Positions 38,144 through 48,318 of a DNA stretch of 64,000 nt are shown here, in pieces. Each line of letters starts with the position of its first letter. Position 1 is the first letter of the stretch. The stretch comes from Mycetohabitans endofungorum (GTDB lineage: Bacteria > Pseudomonadota > Gammaproteobacteria > Burkholderiales > Burkholderiaceae). The position numbers and the translations under genes were made by a program. Location of the stretch: NCBI RefSeq assembly GCF_002927045.1, contig NZ_PRDW01000003.1, positions 1-64,000 of the forward strand, read 5' to 3'. The notes beneath the pieces were generated by a model. It searched no databases. It was given only the letters and a program-made list of their open reading frames with translations, and was not told where the DNA came from.

Positions 38144-39452
38144 ATCTCGTGCCGTGCCGCATAATCGATCTCATCTTACATCCGTCGCCTCCCCACCGGC
38201 CGCGCCGGCGCCCTCGTCTGCCACCGGCGTCGATGGTGGAGCGCTTCCGCCGCAGGCAACGCAGAATGTGCCATCCCGCCAAGAGCCATTGTGGTCGCTG
38301 CTGCTGGTCATCGCTGGGCTGTCATCCGTTTCATGGGGTGGGCTGTCGCTGATCGCGCAACTGGAGCGTCACTATGTTGAGCGCAAGCAACTGTTCAACC
38401 GGCTCGACTACCTGAACCTGGTCGCGTTGGCCTGGCTAATTCCCGGGCCGGTCGGCTGCAATGTCGCGATCCAAATCGGCGCCGCACTGCGGGGCTGGCG
38501 GGGCGCGTGGATGGCCGGTCTTGGCAGCGTGCTGCCCTTCGCGATCGTGATGACCGTGCTGGCGATGTTCTATCGCACGCCGGCCGTGGCGTCGCTCGCG
38601 TCGCAATCGCTGGTCACGCACTTCAGCGTCGTACTAGCATCGTTGATCGGCACGACCTGGATCAAGCAGGTGCGCACCCTAATACAACGCCCGATCGACT
38701 GGGCCACGGCCATCGTGGCCAGCGTCACGCTGCTGCTCCTAAATAGCCCGGCCATCTATGTCGCGCTGCTTGGCGCCGCGTTCACATTGGGTTGGTTCAC
38801 GAGTCCAGCGTCCGAGCAGCAGACGAAATCAGCATTCGTGCTGTGCCGCACCGACTCACTGCTGCTGGCCTTGCTCGCCATGCTACTCGGGCTGTACGCA
38901 TTGCCGTTGCCGCTGCCATCGAGCAACACCATGCTGTTGCTGTGGCCCCGGCTGGCCGGTGCGGGCCTGACACTATTCGGCGGCGGATTCTCGGCGCTGC
39001 CGGTATTGAAGACGTTGTTCGTGCCGCCGATCCTGGACATTTCCGACAGCGAATTCACTTTCGTCTTCGCGCTGTCGCCGGTCTCGCCCGGTCCGTTGTT
39101 GAACGTGGTGCCGTTCTTCGGGTATCTGGTCGGACACATCCCCGGCGCGCTGCTCGCCACCTTTTCGGTATTCGTGCCATCGGCAACGCTGGTGGTGATC
39201 GCGCAGCGCAACTTGAAGGTGCTCGAAACGCACCCGCGTTTCAAGTCCGCAATGCGAGTGTTGCGCGTGGCGACAACGGCCTTTCTCATATCGGCCGTCG
39301 CCAAGATCGCCTGGCAAGTACCCATGGAGCCAATCTACGCGGTCACCGCTGCGTTCGCGCTGACGTGCTTCTGGCGCGCCAAGGTACCGGTCTATGCGGT
39401 GTACGGGACCGTGGCGCTCACCTACGGGCTGGTCCTCTGGCAAATCACGTAG
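38130..39452 (+). CDS. chrA: Chromate transporter (ChrA family)
   Basis: A 440-residue CHR-family membrane protein with two homologous halves. The first repeat (residues 53-215) has WGGLSLIAQLERHYVERKQLF and LAWLIPGPVGCNVAIQIG; the second (about 240-440) has LTLFGGGFSALPVLKTLFV and LSPVSPGPLLNVVPFFGYLVG. The GPxG/PGP segments match ChrA. These proteins export chromate by proton antiport; sulfate or an unknown anion is equally possible. The start is uncertain: the GTG at 38130 overlaps the upstream gene, and GTG 38151 also works; the first 50 residues are disordered. Confidence 0.85.
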   Translation: MFPLESRAVPHNRSHLTSVASPPAAPAPSSATGVDGGALPPQATQNVPSRQEPLWSLLLVIAGLSSVSWGGLSLIAQLERHYVERKQLFNRLDYLNLVALAWLIPGPVGCNVAIQIGAALRGWRGAWMAGLGSVLPFAIVMTVLAMFYRTPAVASLASQSLVTHFSVVLASLIGTTWIKQVRTLIQRPIDWATAIVASVTLLLLNSPAIYVALLGAAFTLGWFTSPASEQQTKSAFVLCRTDSLLLALLAMLLGLYALPLPLPSSNTMLLLWPRLAGAGLTLFGGGFSALPVLKTLFVPPILDISDSEFTFVFALSPVSPGPLLNVVPFFGYLVGHIPGALLATFSVFVPSATLVVIAQRNLKVLETHPRFKSAMRVLRVATTAFLISAVAKIAWQVPMEPIYAVTAAFALTCFWRAKVPVYAVYGTVALTYGLVLWQIT

Positions 39453-39461
39453 CGGCCACGG

Positions 39462-39917
39462 TCAGAAACGCCCGATCACGCCCAGCGCAATGGCTACCAC
39501 ACCGAGCGCGAGGTTGAGCGCCACCAACCGACGCAGGCCCGCGACGACGCGGGCGCCGTCTGGCCAGTTCTGTGCTTGGACCGCGCGCTGCAGCCGCGGG
39601 TACAACACGAAACGGATGTGGCCGAACAGTAGCATCATCAGTACACCGATCGCGGCCATCGCGTGCATTGGCCAGTTCGCCTGCGCGCCGCCCAGCATCA
39701 CCAACATGAATACGCCGGTGGCCAGCAGCACGACGATCACCACCGCGACCAGCCGGAAGAAGCGGCCGAACACCGAATCAAGCAACGGCAGGCGTAATTG
39801 CGGCGACACGTCGGACAACGCCGGGCGCAGGCAAAATTGCACGAACGTCATGCCGCCAACCCATATCACGACCGCGGCAATGTGCAGGAACATCGCCACC
39901 TCCAGCGCTTTCAACAC
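39462..39917 (-). CDS. CopD-like integral membrane protein
   Basis: A 151-residue protein with four hydrophobic helices (FLHIAAVVIWVGGMTFVQF, LVAVVIVVLLATGVFMLVML, AMAAIGVLMMLLFGHIRFV, LVALNLALGVVAIALGVIG). The first helix pattern HIxAxVxWxGGM and the late HxRF are those of small CopD/YozB-type proteins that may bind haem or copper through the histidines. GTG 39917 is preceded by a strong GGGAGGAA SD, so the longer open frame to 40085 is not used. It follows parC by 20 bases. Confidence 0.82.
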   Translation of the reverse strand: MLKALEVAMFLHIAAVVIWVGGMTFVQFCLRPALSDVSPQLRLPLLDSVFGRFFRLVAVVIVVLLATGVFMLVMLGGAQANWPMHAMAAIGVLMMLLFGHIRFVLYPRLQRAVQAQNWPDGARVVAGLRRLVALNLALGVVAIALGVIGRF

Positions 39918-39936
39918 GTTTGTTCCTCCCTGATCC

Positions 39937-42273
39937 TCATGCCGGCTGTGCGGACCATACTGGGCGCATGCCCGACACCTTGAACTTGACCGCCGGCGCC
40001 TTGCCACGACGCGCACGCTTGCCGACGTAGTACGCGAGCGCATCGCCAACCAGCGTTTCCTGCTGCGGCTTGCCGCCTCGCCCAACGCCGCTGAGCATCA
40101 GCCCGGTCTGGCCGATCGCCAGCGCCTGGAGCAACTGCTCTTTGCCGTCCAGGCCAATCAATGTCACGCCACGTCCGCCGCTGGACAACGTCTTCATCTC
40201 GTCCAACCCGAACACCAGCATACGTGTCTCGTCCTTCGCGCCAATTGCCAGGCATGCGACCTGCGAGGCATCCGGCTGCATGGGCATCGGCGCAAGCGGC
40301 TGCGCGCCGGCATCGATCGTCATGAACGACTTGCCGGCCTTCACGCGGCTGATCATGTCGCCGATTCGCGCGATGAAACCGAAGCCGTTGCTCGATGCGA
40401 GCAGCAACGGCTGTTCCAGCGGCGCAGCGAAATAGTGCATTAGATGGGTGCCAGCCTCCAACTCGATCAACGACGTGACCGGAACGCCGTCGCCGCGCCC
40501 GCCCGGCAGCACCGCGACCGGCACCGAATACACGCGGCCATTGCTGCCCCACGCCACCAGCGTATCGGGCGTGCGGCACTGGAACGCGGCATACAAGCTG
40601 TCGCCGGCTTTGAACGTGAAGCCTGACGCATCCAGCCCGTGTCCCTTCAGCGTACGGGCCCAGCCGCGCTGCGAGACGACAACTGTCACCGGTTCGTCGA
40701 CGATGCGCGCCTCGAACGTCGCGCGCTTGTCCTGCTGGATCAACGTGCGGCGTGCATCGCCGAACTGCTTCGCATCGACCTCGATTTCCTTGATGATCAG
40801 CCGCTTCATCGCCACGTCGCTGCCCAGCAACGCCTCGAGCCGGGCCTTTTCGTCGTGCAGCTCGCCCAGCTCCTTCTCGATCTTGATTTTTTCCAGTCGC
40901 GCCAATTGGCGCAAACGGATTTCGAGAATGTCGTCCGCCTGCCGCTGCGATAACCCAAAGGCCGCGATAAGTGCCGCCTTCGGTTCGTCCGACTCGCGAA
41001 TGATCCGAATCACTTCGTCCAAGTTCAGAAAGACGATCATCCGGCCTTCCAGGATATGGATCCGATCCTGCACCTTGGACAGCCTGAACCGCGTTCGCCG
41101 CGTCACGGTCGCAAAGCGGTAGCCGATCCATTCGCGCAGAATCTCGCCCAGCCCCTTTTGTCGCGGCCGGCCATCGGCGCCAATCATCACCAGGTTGATC
41201 GGCGCACTGGATTCCAGACTCGTGTACGCAAGCAACGTATTGATGAACTCGGTCTGGTCGATGCGGCTGGACTTCGGTTCGAACACGAGCCGCACCGGCG
41301 AGTCCTTGCCAGACTCGTCGCGCACCGCGTCGAGCAGCGCGAGCAGGCTTTGCTTGGTCTGCAGTTGCTCCGGCGTCAACGTCTTCTTGCCAAGCTTGAC
41401 CTTCGGATTGGTCAACTCCTCGATTTCCTCCAGCACTTTCTGCGACGACGTGCCGGGCGGCAGCTCCGTGATCACCAGTTGCCACTGCCCGCGCGCCAAC
41501 TCCTCAATCTTCCAGCGCGCGCGCACCTTCAGGCTGCCACGACCGCTTTCGTATGCCGCGGAAATCTCCGCCGGGCTCGAGATGATCTGGCCTCCGCCCG
41601 GGAAGTCCGGGCCCGGCATCCGCTCCATCAGCGCTGCGTGATCCAGGTTCGGATTGCGGATCAGTTCGATGGCCGCCTGCACGACCTCACGCAGGTTATG
41701 CGGCGGAATCTCAGTGGCCATGCCGACCGCAATGCCGGATGCGCCGTTGAGCAGCACGAACGGCAAGCGCACCGGCAACGACCTGGGCTCCTCGAACGAG
41801 CCATCGTAGTTCGGAATGAAGTCGACGGTGCCCTGCTCGATCTCATCGAGCAGCAGCCGTGCGATCGGCGTGAGCCTCGCTTCGGTATAGCGCATCGCTG
41901 CGGCGCCATCGCCATCGCGCGAGCCGAAGTTGCCCTGCCCGTCGATCAGCGGGTAGCGCATCGAGAAATCCTGCGCCAGCCGTACCAGCGCCTCGTACGC
42001 GGACGAATCGCCATGCGGGTGGTACTTGCCCAGCACGTCGCCGACCACGCGCGCCGACTTGACCGGCTTCGCGTCGGCCGCCAGCCCCATCTCGTGCATC
42101 GCATACAGGATGCGACGTTGCACCGGCTTCTGACCATCGGTCACATCGGGCAGCGCACGACTCTTGACCACCGATACCGCATAGTCGAGGTAAGCGCGCT
42201 CGGCATAGTCGCCCAGCGTCAGGTACTCGCCGTCAGAGGGCGGCGAAAAATCCAATTCCAGTTCTTCACTCAT
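39937..42273 (-). CDS. parC: DNA topoisomerase IV subunit A
   Basis: Breakage-reunion subunit of topoisomerase IV, which unlinks daughter chromosomes. The 778-residue protein has the winged-helix QRDR region [20 protein letters not shown], the active tyrosine in [16 protein letters not shown], the coiled-coil arm, and a C-terminal beta-pinwheel of ParC type (the GyrA-box is absent). In the QRDR the [10 protein letters not shown] form is wild-type in appearance. Second gene of the parE-parC pair, 79 bases after parE. Confidence 0.95.
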   Translation of the reverse strand: MSEELELDFSPPSDGEYLTLGDYAERAYLDYAVSVVKSRALPDVTDGQKPVQRRILYAMHEMGLAADAKPVKSARVVGDVLGKYHPHGDSSAYEALVRLAQDFSMRYPLIDGQGNFGSRDGDGAAAMRYTEARLTPIARLLLDEIEQGTVDFIPNYDGSFEEPRSLPVRLPFVLLNGASGIAVGMATEIPPHNLREVVQAAIELIRNPNLDHAALMERMPGPDFPGGGQIISSPAEISAAYESGRGSLKVRARWKIEELARGQWQLVITELPPGTSSQKVLEEIEELTNPKVKLGKKTLTPEQLQTKQSLLALLDAVRDESGKDSPVRLVFEPKSSRIDQTEFINTLLAYTSLESSAPINLVMIGADGRPRQKGLGEILREWIGYRFATVTRRTRFRLSKVQDRIHILEGRMIVFLNLDEVIRIIRESDEPKAALIAAFGLSQRQADDILEIRLRQLARLEKIKIEKELGELHDEKARLEALLGSDVAMKRLIIKEIEVDAKQFGDARRTLIQQDKRATFEARIVDEPVTVVVSQRGWARTLKGHGLDASGFTFKAGDSLYAAFQCRTPDTLVAWGSNGRVYSVPVAVLPGGRGDGVPVTSLIELEAGTHLMHYFAAPLEQPLLLASSNGFGFIARIGDMISRVKAGKSFMTIDAGAQPLAPMPMQPDASQVACLAIGAKDETRMLVFGLDEMKTLSSGGRGVTLIGLDGKEQLLQALAIGQTGLMLSGVGRGGKPQQETLVGDALAYYVGKRARRGKAPAVKFKVSGMRPVWSAQPA

Positions 42274-42351
42274 CGGGTGACAACCTCAAATTCAAGTCCA
42301 CCGGGCATCGTGCGCAGCGGCGCCTGGCGGCGTCGCGCGTCACACCCTGCG

Positions 42352-44340
42352 TCAGATGTCCGCCTGCGCCTCGTTGCCCTTTTCTTCGAGCCACGCGCGA
42401 CGGGCAGCGGCTTCTCCCTTGCCCATCAGCATCGTCATGCGCCCGATGGTCGCATCGAAATCTAGGCCGCCCAGTTGCACGGGCATCAGCCGCCGGGTAT
42501 CCGGGTTCATCGTCGTGTCCCACAACTGCTCGGCGTTCATCTCGCCCAGCCCCTTAAAGCGCGAAATCATCCACGCGGACTCGCGCACGCCATCCTTGCG
42601 CAGCTTGTCCACTATCGCCTCAAGCTCGCCTTCGTCCAGCGCGTAGAGCTTCTGCGCCGGCTTCTTACCCCGGGCCGGCGCGTCCACGCGAAACAGCGGC
42701 GGGCGCGCCACATACACGTGGCCGCGCTCGATGAGTTGGGGAAAGTGGCGAAAGAACAGCGTGAGCAGCAGCACCTGGATATGCGAGCCGTCCACGTCCG
42801 CATCCGACAGGATGCAGATCTTGCCGTAACGCAGATTCGATAGGTCGATCGCATCGTCGCTCGCGTGCGGATCGACGCCGATCGCCACCGCGATGTCGTG
42901 CACTTCATTGTTCGCGAACAGCCGGTCGCGCTCCGTCTCCCACGTGTTGAGGACTTTGCCGCGCAGCGGCAGAATCGCCTGAAACTCCTTGTCGCGCCCC
43001 ATCTTCGCCGAGCCGCCCGCGGAATCGCCCTCGACCAGGAACAACTCGTTGCGCGCTACGTCAGTCGACTCGCAATCGACCAGCTTGCCGGGCAACACCG
43101 CCACGCCGGAACTCTTACGCTTCTCGACTTTCTGGCCGGCGCGGGTGCGCGCCTGCGCCTGCTTGATCACCAATTCGGCCAGCTTGCGTCCATGCTCGAC
43201 ATGCTGGTTGAGCCACAGCTCCAGGCTCGGTCGCACGAACGAAGAGACCAGCCGGACTGCATCCCGGCTATTGAGTCGCTCCTTGATCTGACCTTGGAAT
43301 TGCGGATCGAGCACCTTCGCTGACAGCACGAACGACACCCGTGCAAACACGTCCTCGGCGAGCAGCTTGACGCCTTTGGGCTGCAGGTTATGCAGCTCGA
43401 CAAAGCTCTTAACTGCCTGGAACAGGCCGTCGCGCAGCCCGGACTCGTGGGTGCCGCCCGCCGGCGTCGGAATCAGATTCACATACGACTCGCGCAGCAG
43501 CGAGCCCTCCTCGGACCATGCGACGACCCACGATGCGCCTTCGCCCTCAGCGAACGTGTCGTCGGTCGTGCGTGACGACCCGGCGTACCGCTCGCCCTCA
43601 AACAGCGGGATCAATGTATCGTAGCCAGCCAGACCCTCGAGCAGATAGCCACGCAGCCCATCTTCGTATTTCCATGACTGCCGCTCGCCGGTTTTCTCGA
43701 TGATCAACACCACCTCGACGCCGGGCAGCAGCACCGCCTTGGAGCGCAACAAACGCTGCAGTTCGGACAGCGGCAGGTTGGCCGAGTCAAAGTATTTCGG
43801 GTCGGGCCATGCTGTGACGCGGGTGCCGGATTTCTTGTCCATGCGGCCATTGGCCGCGCGTACGGTGAGCGGGCGCACCACGTCGCCGTGCGAGAAGCCG
43901 ATGTCGGCCACCTTGCCGTCCCGCCACACCGTGACATCGAGCCGCTGCGACAATGCATTGGTCACAGACACGCCCACGCCATGCAAGCCGCCGGAGAATG
44001 TATACGCGCCACCGGCAGCCTTGTCGAACTTGCCACCCGCATGCAACCGGGTGAAGACGATCTCCACCACTGGCACCCCTTCTTCAGGGTGCAGGCCGAA
44101 CGGAATACCCCGCCCGTCATCCTCGACGCTGACCGAACCGTCGGTATGCAGCGTCACGACGATTTGCGCGCCAAATCCGCCCAGTGCCTCGTCCGACGCG
44201 TTGTCGATGACTTCCTGCACGATATGCAGCGGATTCTCCGTGCGCGTGTACATACCCGGCCGTTGTTTCACCGGCTCGAGCCCCTTGAGCACCTTGATCG
44301 ACGCTTCGCTGTATGCGGGACCGGATTTCTTTGTAGCCAT
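42352..44340 (-). CDS. parE: DNA topoisomerase IV subunit B
   Basis: ATPase subunit of topoisomerase IV. The 662-residue protein has the GHKL site (DNASDEALGGFG, DDGRGIPFGLHPEEG, GLHGVGVSVTNALS), the transducer, and the TOPRIM domain with the acidic EGDSAGGS and DADVDGSHIQ motifs. I start at ATG 44340 (MATKKSGPAYSEASIKVL) because the frame upstream lies across a DnaA-box-like cluster and is not conserved. The N-terminal Y-S-E-A-S-I-K-V-L-K-G-L matches ParE. Operon with parC. Confidence 0.95.
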   Translation of the reverse strand: MATKKSGPAYSEASIKVLKGLEPVKQRPGMYTRTENPLHIVQEVIDNASDEALGGFGAQIVVTLHTDGSVSVEDDGRGIPFGLHPEEGVPVVEIVFTRLHAGGKFDKAAGGAYTFSGGLHGVGVSVTNALSQRLDVTVWRDGKVADIGFSHGDVVRPLTVRAANGRMDKKSGTRVTAWPDPKYFDSANLPLSELQRLLRSKAVLLPGVEVVLIIEKTGERQSWKYEDGLRGYLLEGLAGYDTLIPLFEGERYAGSSRTTDDTFAEGEGASWVVAWSEEGSLLRESYVNLIPTPAGGTHESGLRDGLFQAVKSFVELHNLQPKGVKLLAEDVFARVSFVLSAKVLDPQFQGQIKERLNSRDAVRLVSSFVRPSLELWLNQHVEHGRKLAELVIKQAQARTRAGQKVEKRKSSGVAVLPGKLVDCESTDVARNELFLVEGDSAGGSAKMGRDKEFQAILPLRGKVLNTWETERDRLFANNEVHDIAVAIGVDPHASDDAIDLSNLRYGKICILSDADVDGSHIQVLLLTLFFRHFPQLIERGHVYVARPPLFRVDAPARGKKPAQKLYALDEGELEAIVDKLRKDGVRESAWMISRFKGLGEMNAEQLWDTTMNPDTRRLMPVQLGGLDFDATIGRMTMLMGKGEAAARRAWLEEKGNEAQADI

Positions 44341-44359
44341 GTTCCGATAAATTCCGCCG

Positions 44360-44394
44360 TTGTCCACAGTTATTGTGGACAAACGCGTGGACAA
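44360..44394. promoter_or_regulatory. Cluster of three DnaA-box-like sites upstream of parE
   Basis: TTGTCCACA (44360-44368), five bases, then its exact reverse complement TGTGGACAA (44374-44382), then CGTGGACAA (44386-44394). The first two match the DnaA box TTATCCACA at 8 of 9 positions, the third at 7 of 9. They begin 20 bases before the parE start, where a repressor or activator could act. Binding of DnaA is an inference. Confidence 0.55.
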
Positions 44395-44490
44395 TTCGTT
44401 GAGTTCTTGAAAAAGCCCTGCCGAAACAACTCGCTCGTCACGATGCCCGCGAATCGTGCGCGCTGCCGGCGGCCGGGGTGGGAACGGGCG

Positions 44491-46464
44491 CTATTTTACC
44501 GGCTTGCGCTTGGCCTCCAGCATCTCCCAGCGCTCGAGCGCGGCCAACAGTTCGTCGTCGATCGCCGCATAGCGCTCGGTGAGCCGCGTGCCTTCGGCCG
44601 GATCCGTCACGAAGATCGACCCGTCTTCCAGCCGCGCACTGATGGACTGCTGCTCCGCCTCGAGCTGTGCAATCCGCTCCGGCAACGCATCTAGCTCGCG
44701 CTGCTCGTTGAACGTCAGCTTGACGCTGCGCTTCTCATTGCGCCCTGAGGCGGCGCTGGGGGCGTCATGCAACGCACTGTCGCCGTTCGGTGCGGCCGGG
44801 ATGTGCGCGGCGGCCTTCGCCGGCGGTGCGGCACCGGCCTGCGCCAGCGCATCGGCGCGCGCCTTCTGCATCTGCCAGTCCGAGAAACCGCCGACGTACT
44901 CGCGCCACTGGCCGTTTCCTTCCGCCGCGATCACCGACGTGACAACGTTGTCCAGGAAAGTGCGGTCATGGCTCACGAGCAGCACTGTGCCGTCATAGTC
45001 GGTCAACAGTTCCTCGAGCAGTTCGAGCGTCGGAATGTCCAGGTCGTTGGTCGGTTCGTCCAAGACCAGCACATTCGCGGGCCGTGCGAACAGTCGCGCC
45101 AGCAATAGTCGGTTGCGCTCACCACCGGACAATGATTTGACTGGCGAGCGAGCGCGTTCCGGCGAAAACAGGAAGTCGCCCAGGTAGCTCATCACATGCT
45201 TGCGGGCACCGTTGATCTCCACCCAGTCGCTGCCCGGACTGATCGTGTCCGCGAGGCTGCGCTCAGGGTCCAACTGCGCGCGCATCTGATCGAAGTAGGC
45301 AATCTGCAGATTCGTGCCAGTGCGCACCCGGCCTTCGTCCGGTGCGATCTCGCCGAGCATCAGTTTGAGCAGCGTGGTCTTGCCCGCGCCGTTCGGGCCG
45401 ACGAAGCCAATTTTGTCACCGCGCATCACGGTGGTCGAAAAACACGCGACGACCGTCTGCCCACCGTAGCGCTTGGTCACATCGGTGAGTTCGGCGACGA
45501 TCTTGCCGGACTTGTCGGCCTGGCTCACGTCAAGGCGCACGTTGCCCTGCACGTTGCGCCGCTGCGCGCGCTCGTTGCGCATCTGCACGAGGCGTGCGAT
45601 GCGCCCGACGCTACGCGTGCGACGCGCCTCGACGCCCTTGCGGATCCAGATCTCTTCCTGGGCGAGCAACTTGTCAAACTTCGCATTCTCGACCGCCTCT
45701 ACTTCAAGCTGCTGCGCCTTGCGGGTCTGATAGGCCGAGAAGTTGCCCGGGTATGACAACAGACGCCCGCGATCGAGTTCGACGATGCGGGTCGCGACGC
45801 GGTCGAGGAACGCGCGATCGTGCGTGATGAACAACACGCTGTCGCGCAGCGACAACAACAGCGTCTCGAGCCAGCGTATCGAATCAAAATCGAGATGGTT
45901 GGTCGGCTCGTCCAGCAGTAGCACATCGGGCTGCGTCACTAGCGCGCGTGCCAGCGCAACGCGTTTGAGCAGGCCACCAGAGAGCTGATCCACCCGCGCG
46001 TCGCCTTCCAGGCCCAATTGCGCAAGCGTGGTCGCGACCCGGGTGCGCCATGCCCATCCGTCATGCGCGTCCAGCGCGCCCTGCAGCACATTCATGCGCG
46101 TCAACAACGCGTCATGCGACGGGCCTTCGGGCGTATCGGCCAGCGCGTGCACAACGCGGTCGTACTCGTCGAGCAGCGCACGGGTGTGCTCGAGCCCCGC
46201 GGCCACCGCGTCAAACACGCGCATACCAGGGTCGAAGACCGGCTCTTGCGGCACGTAGACAGTCGTGAGCGCCTGCGCGCGGGTGATCAAGCCGTCGTCG
46301 GGCTTGGCCAGGCCGGCGACGATCTTCAGCAACGATGACTTGCCCGCACCGTTGCGGCCGATCAGGCCCACCCGCTCGCCCGGTTCGATCGAGAAGTCCG
46401 CGTGGTCAAGCAGTGCGACATGGCCGAACGCGAGTTGCGCGCCGGTAATGGAAAACAGCGACAT
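44491..46464 (-). CDS. uup: ABC-F ATPase Uup
   Basis: Cytoplasmic ABC-F protein linked to transposon excision and ribosome-related functions. Two ABC domains: first with GRNGAGKSS, LSGGLLKRVALARAL and LLLDEPTNHLD, second with GPNGAGKTT, LSGGERNRLLLARL and LVLDEPTNDLD. They are joined by the arm/linker (IRKGVEARRTRSVGRIARLVQMR). The last 80 residues are a Uup-type C-terminal coiled coil (TFNEQRELDALPERIAQLEAEQ in part), which separates it from EttA. ATG 46464 begins MSLFSITGAQLAFG; the frame upstream to 46959 is not conserved. 657 residues. Confidence 0.93.
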   Translation of the reverse strand: MSLFSITGAQLAFGHVALLDHADFSIEPGERVGLIGRNGAGKSSLLKIVAGLAKPDDGLITRAQALTTVYVPQEPVFDPGMRVFDAVAAGLEHTRALLDEYDRVVHALADTPEGPSHDALLTRMNVLQGALDAHDGWAWRTRVATTLAQLGLEGDARVDQLSGGLLKRVALARALVTQPDVLLLDEPTNHLDFDSIRWLETLLLSLRDSVLFITHDRAFLDRVATRIVELDRGRLLSYPGNFSAYQTRKAQQLEVEAVENAKFDKLLAQEEIWIRKGVEARRTRSVGRIARLVQMRNERAQRRNVQGNVRLDVSQADKSGKIVAELTDVTKRYGGQTVVACFSTTVMRGDKIGFVGPNGAGKTTLLKLMLGEIAPDEGRVRTGTNLQIAYFDQMRAQLDPERSLADTISPGSDWVEINGARKHVMSYLGDFLFSPERARSPVKSLSGGERNRLLLARLFARPANVLVLDEPTNDLDIPTLELLEELLTDYDGTVLLVSHDRTFLDNVVTSVIAAEGNGQWREYVGGFSDWQMQKARADALAQAGAAPPAKAAAHIPAAPNGDSALHDAPSAASGRNEKRSVKLTFNEQRELDALPERIAQLEAEQQSISARLEDGSIFVTDPAEGTRLTERYAAIDDELLAALERWEMLEAKRKPVK

Positions 46465-46620
46465 CGGCTCAGGGAAAGGGCAGAAAACACCCATTGTACC
46501 GGCCGGATACAAGCTACCACGCGTGAACCCGTATCGGGCGGTTGGCCGATGCAGGTCGCGCCATGCGTTACGGTAAGATAGCGGCTTTCCGAGCAGGCCG
46601 GGAAGCCGAAGGTTGCAGCC

Positions 46621-46803
46621 GTGTCTGACGTAATTGAATATAAGAGCTGGGTCTGCCTGATTTGCGGGTGGATCTATAACGAGGCAGACGGGCTGCCGGA
46701 CGAAGGCATCGCTGCCGGCACGCGTTTTGCCGAGATCCCAGCGCACTGGCGCTGTCCGTTGTGCGACGTCAGTAAGGCCGACTTCGCCGTGGTGGAATTC
46801 TGA
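46621..46803 (+). CDS. rubA: Rubredoxin
   Basis: A 60-residue one-iron electron carrier. The two iron-binding knuckles are CLICGW and CPLCDV, with YNEADGLPDEGIAAGTRFAEIPAHWRCP between them. The start is GTG (46621, then TCT GAC GTA), with GAAGG as a weak SD about nine bases upstream. Partner reductases or alkane hydroxylase are not in the window. Confidence 0.93.
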   Translation: MSDVIEYKSWVCLICGWIYNEADGLPDEGIAAGTRFAEIPAHWRCPLCDVSKADFAVVEF

Positions 46804-46946
46804 GCACCGCGCCGATGCGCCCTGGGATCGTGCTCGTGGTATCCTTACGACCCCGTGATCCCGGCGACTCCCCGCCGCACGGCCATGTTGCCGGTACGCG
46901 GCTTTGGACAGGCCACCGGATCGCATATCGTCGATAATGGCACCCT

Positions 46947-47021
46947 CTCGCCGTAGCACAATGGATAGTGCACGCGCCTCCTAAGCGTGAGATTCAGGTT
47001 CGATTCCTGACGGCGGGACCA
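46947..47021 (+). tRNA. tRNA-Arg (anticodon CCT)
   Basis: A complete cloverleaf: acceptor CTCGCCG pairs with CGGCGGG (one G-T), D stem GCAC/GTGC, anticodon stem CGCGC/GCGTG with loop CTCCTAA (anticodon CCT), and T arm TCAGG-TTCGATT-CCTGA. The CCA end is encoded. The 7-bp acceptor and T stems are intact. A single tRNA lies alone between rubredoxin and a glycosyltransferase gene. Confidence 0.93.
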
Positions 47022-47229
47022 TACTGCTTGACGGCCCGTATACTCGTGATCCGCCGGCGCTTCGCATGCGACACCGCGTCGCGACGATGTGGTGCACCGC
47101 ACATAAATGCTATCCATCGGACGGTAAGGTGTGGCAAACCCACTGCGATGCGCGGGTGCAAGCGCGCCGCGCGGTCCCTACATGTCCCGGACCGGGCAGT
47201 GCGACGCGAACCGCCTTCTCACGCCAGAT

Positions 47230-48318
47230 ATGACTCTTTCCGGACGTGTATCCACGAGCACGCTGCTGACCGTTGTTGTGCCCGTCTACAATCTCGAAGA
47301 CTGCATCGCGAATGCGTTGCAGTCGATACTCAAGCAACGCCATCTCGACGAGATCACGACACTGGTGATCGACGACGGCTCGACTGACCGCTCCCGCGAG
47401 CGCATCGACGCGATCGTGCGAGCCAATCCGCACGCCGATATCCGGGTGATCACGCAGCCCAACGGCGGATGCAGCGCGGCCCGTAATACCGGCATCGCAC
47501 AGGCGCAGTCGCCGTACCTGGCCTTCCTGGATGGCGACGACGCGTGGGAGCCGGACTTCTCCGACAAGATCATTCCGATCCTGCGGATCGGGCGCGCCGA
47601 CGTGATCGACTACAACATCTGGATCGTGGGCCGCAACGGCAAGCAATCAGACGAGCTGACGATGATCGGCGCCGAGTGGGCTGGCGAGCATCAGGTGGAC
47701 GATCGGCTGCTACTGGATGTCGCAGCCACCTACGAGATGTTCGCGTGGGCCCGTATTTACCGGCGCTCGCTGTGGCATGGCATCGCGTTCCCGTCTGCCC
47801 AACTGTACGAGGACGCCGCGGTCACGCCGTACCTGTATTTGCGTGCCCGCACGGTGCATCGGCTCAGCGAGCGCCTGTACAACTACTATCGACGCTCGGG
47901 CAGCATCACGCAAGTCATGAACACGCGCAGCGTGCAGGACCTGGCCAAGAATGTCGAGCGCGCGCTATCGCAATGCGCTGACCCGGCGCACCGGAATTAC
48001 TGGATGACACTCACTGCGATGGGATTCGCACACGCGCGCCGGGAAGCGGCCCGCGTCGATGGCCATACGTTGGGCGACGCGCTACGCATCATTGACACGC
48101 TGGCCCAGCATTGCCGCACCGTCGCGCAGGCCTACCCGGAACTGGCTGAACACGTGTCATTTGACAGCTATCGCGGTGCGCTATACCGGGAGCGTGCAGT
48201 GTTCCTAGCCAAGCGCGCGATCAAGCGCCTGATCGGTCGGGAGCGACGCCCGGGAGCACCGCCTGCCGCGGGCAAAAAGACCTCGGCCGCGGTACCCGCG
48301 CTGCAAGACGAGCGCTGA
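47230..48318 (+). CDS. Family 2 glycosyltransferase
   Basis: A 362-residue GT-A-fold sugar transferase, probably for surface polysaccharide. The nucleotide-sugar domain is in the first 220 residues: LLTVVVPVYNLEDCIANALQSIL, LVIDDGSTDRSRERIDAIV, GCSAARNTGIAQAQSPYLAFLDGDDAW with the DxD-type DGDD. The C-terminal 140 residues carry a helical tail of unknown role (RFAVxL-like YLRARTVHRLSERLYNYYRRSGSITQ). No transmembrane segment. ATG 47230 (MTLSGRVSTSTLL) precedes the domain; the frame to 47131 is not. Confidence 0.88.
   Translation: MTLSGRVSTSTLLTVVVPVYNLEDCIANALQSILKQRHLDEITTLVIDDGSTDRSRERIDAIVRANPHADIRVITQPNGGCSAARNTGIAQAQSPYLAFLDGDDAWEPDFSDKIIPILRIGRADVIDYNIWIVGRNGKQSDELTMIGAEWAGEHQVDDRLLLDVAATYEMFAWARIYRRSLWHGIAFPSAQLYEDAAVTPYLYLRARTVHRLSERLYNYYRRSGSITQVMNTRSVQDLAKNVERALSQCADPAHRNYWMTLTAMGFAHARREAARVDGHTLGDALRIIDTLAQHCRTVAQAYPELAEHVSFDSYRGALYRERAVFLAKRAIKRLIGRERRPGAPPAAGKKTSAAVPALQDER

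Noticed and set aside
41056-42465. 469-residue plus-strand open frame opposite parC/parE
   Set aside because: Antisense shadow of conserved topoisomerase genes with low-information composition.
44491-46959. Longer uup frame starting far upstream
   Set aside because: The first 165 residues are unrelated to Uup; MSLFSITGAQLAFG at 46464 is the conserved start.
46947-47021. tRNA-Arg as an integration (attB) site for a neighbouring island
   Set aside because: No integrase gene and no duplicated tRNA 3' end were seen nearby.
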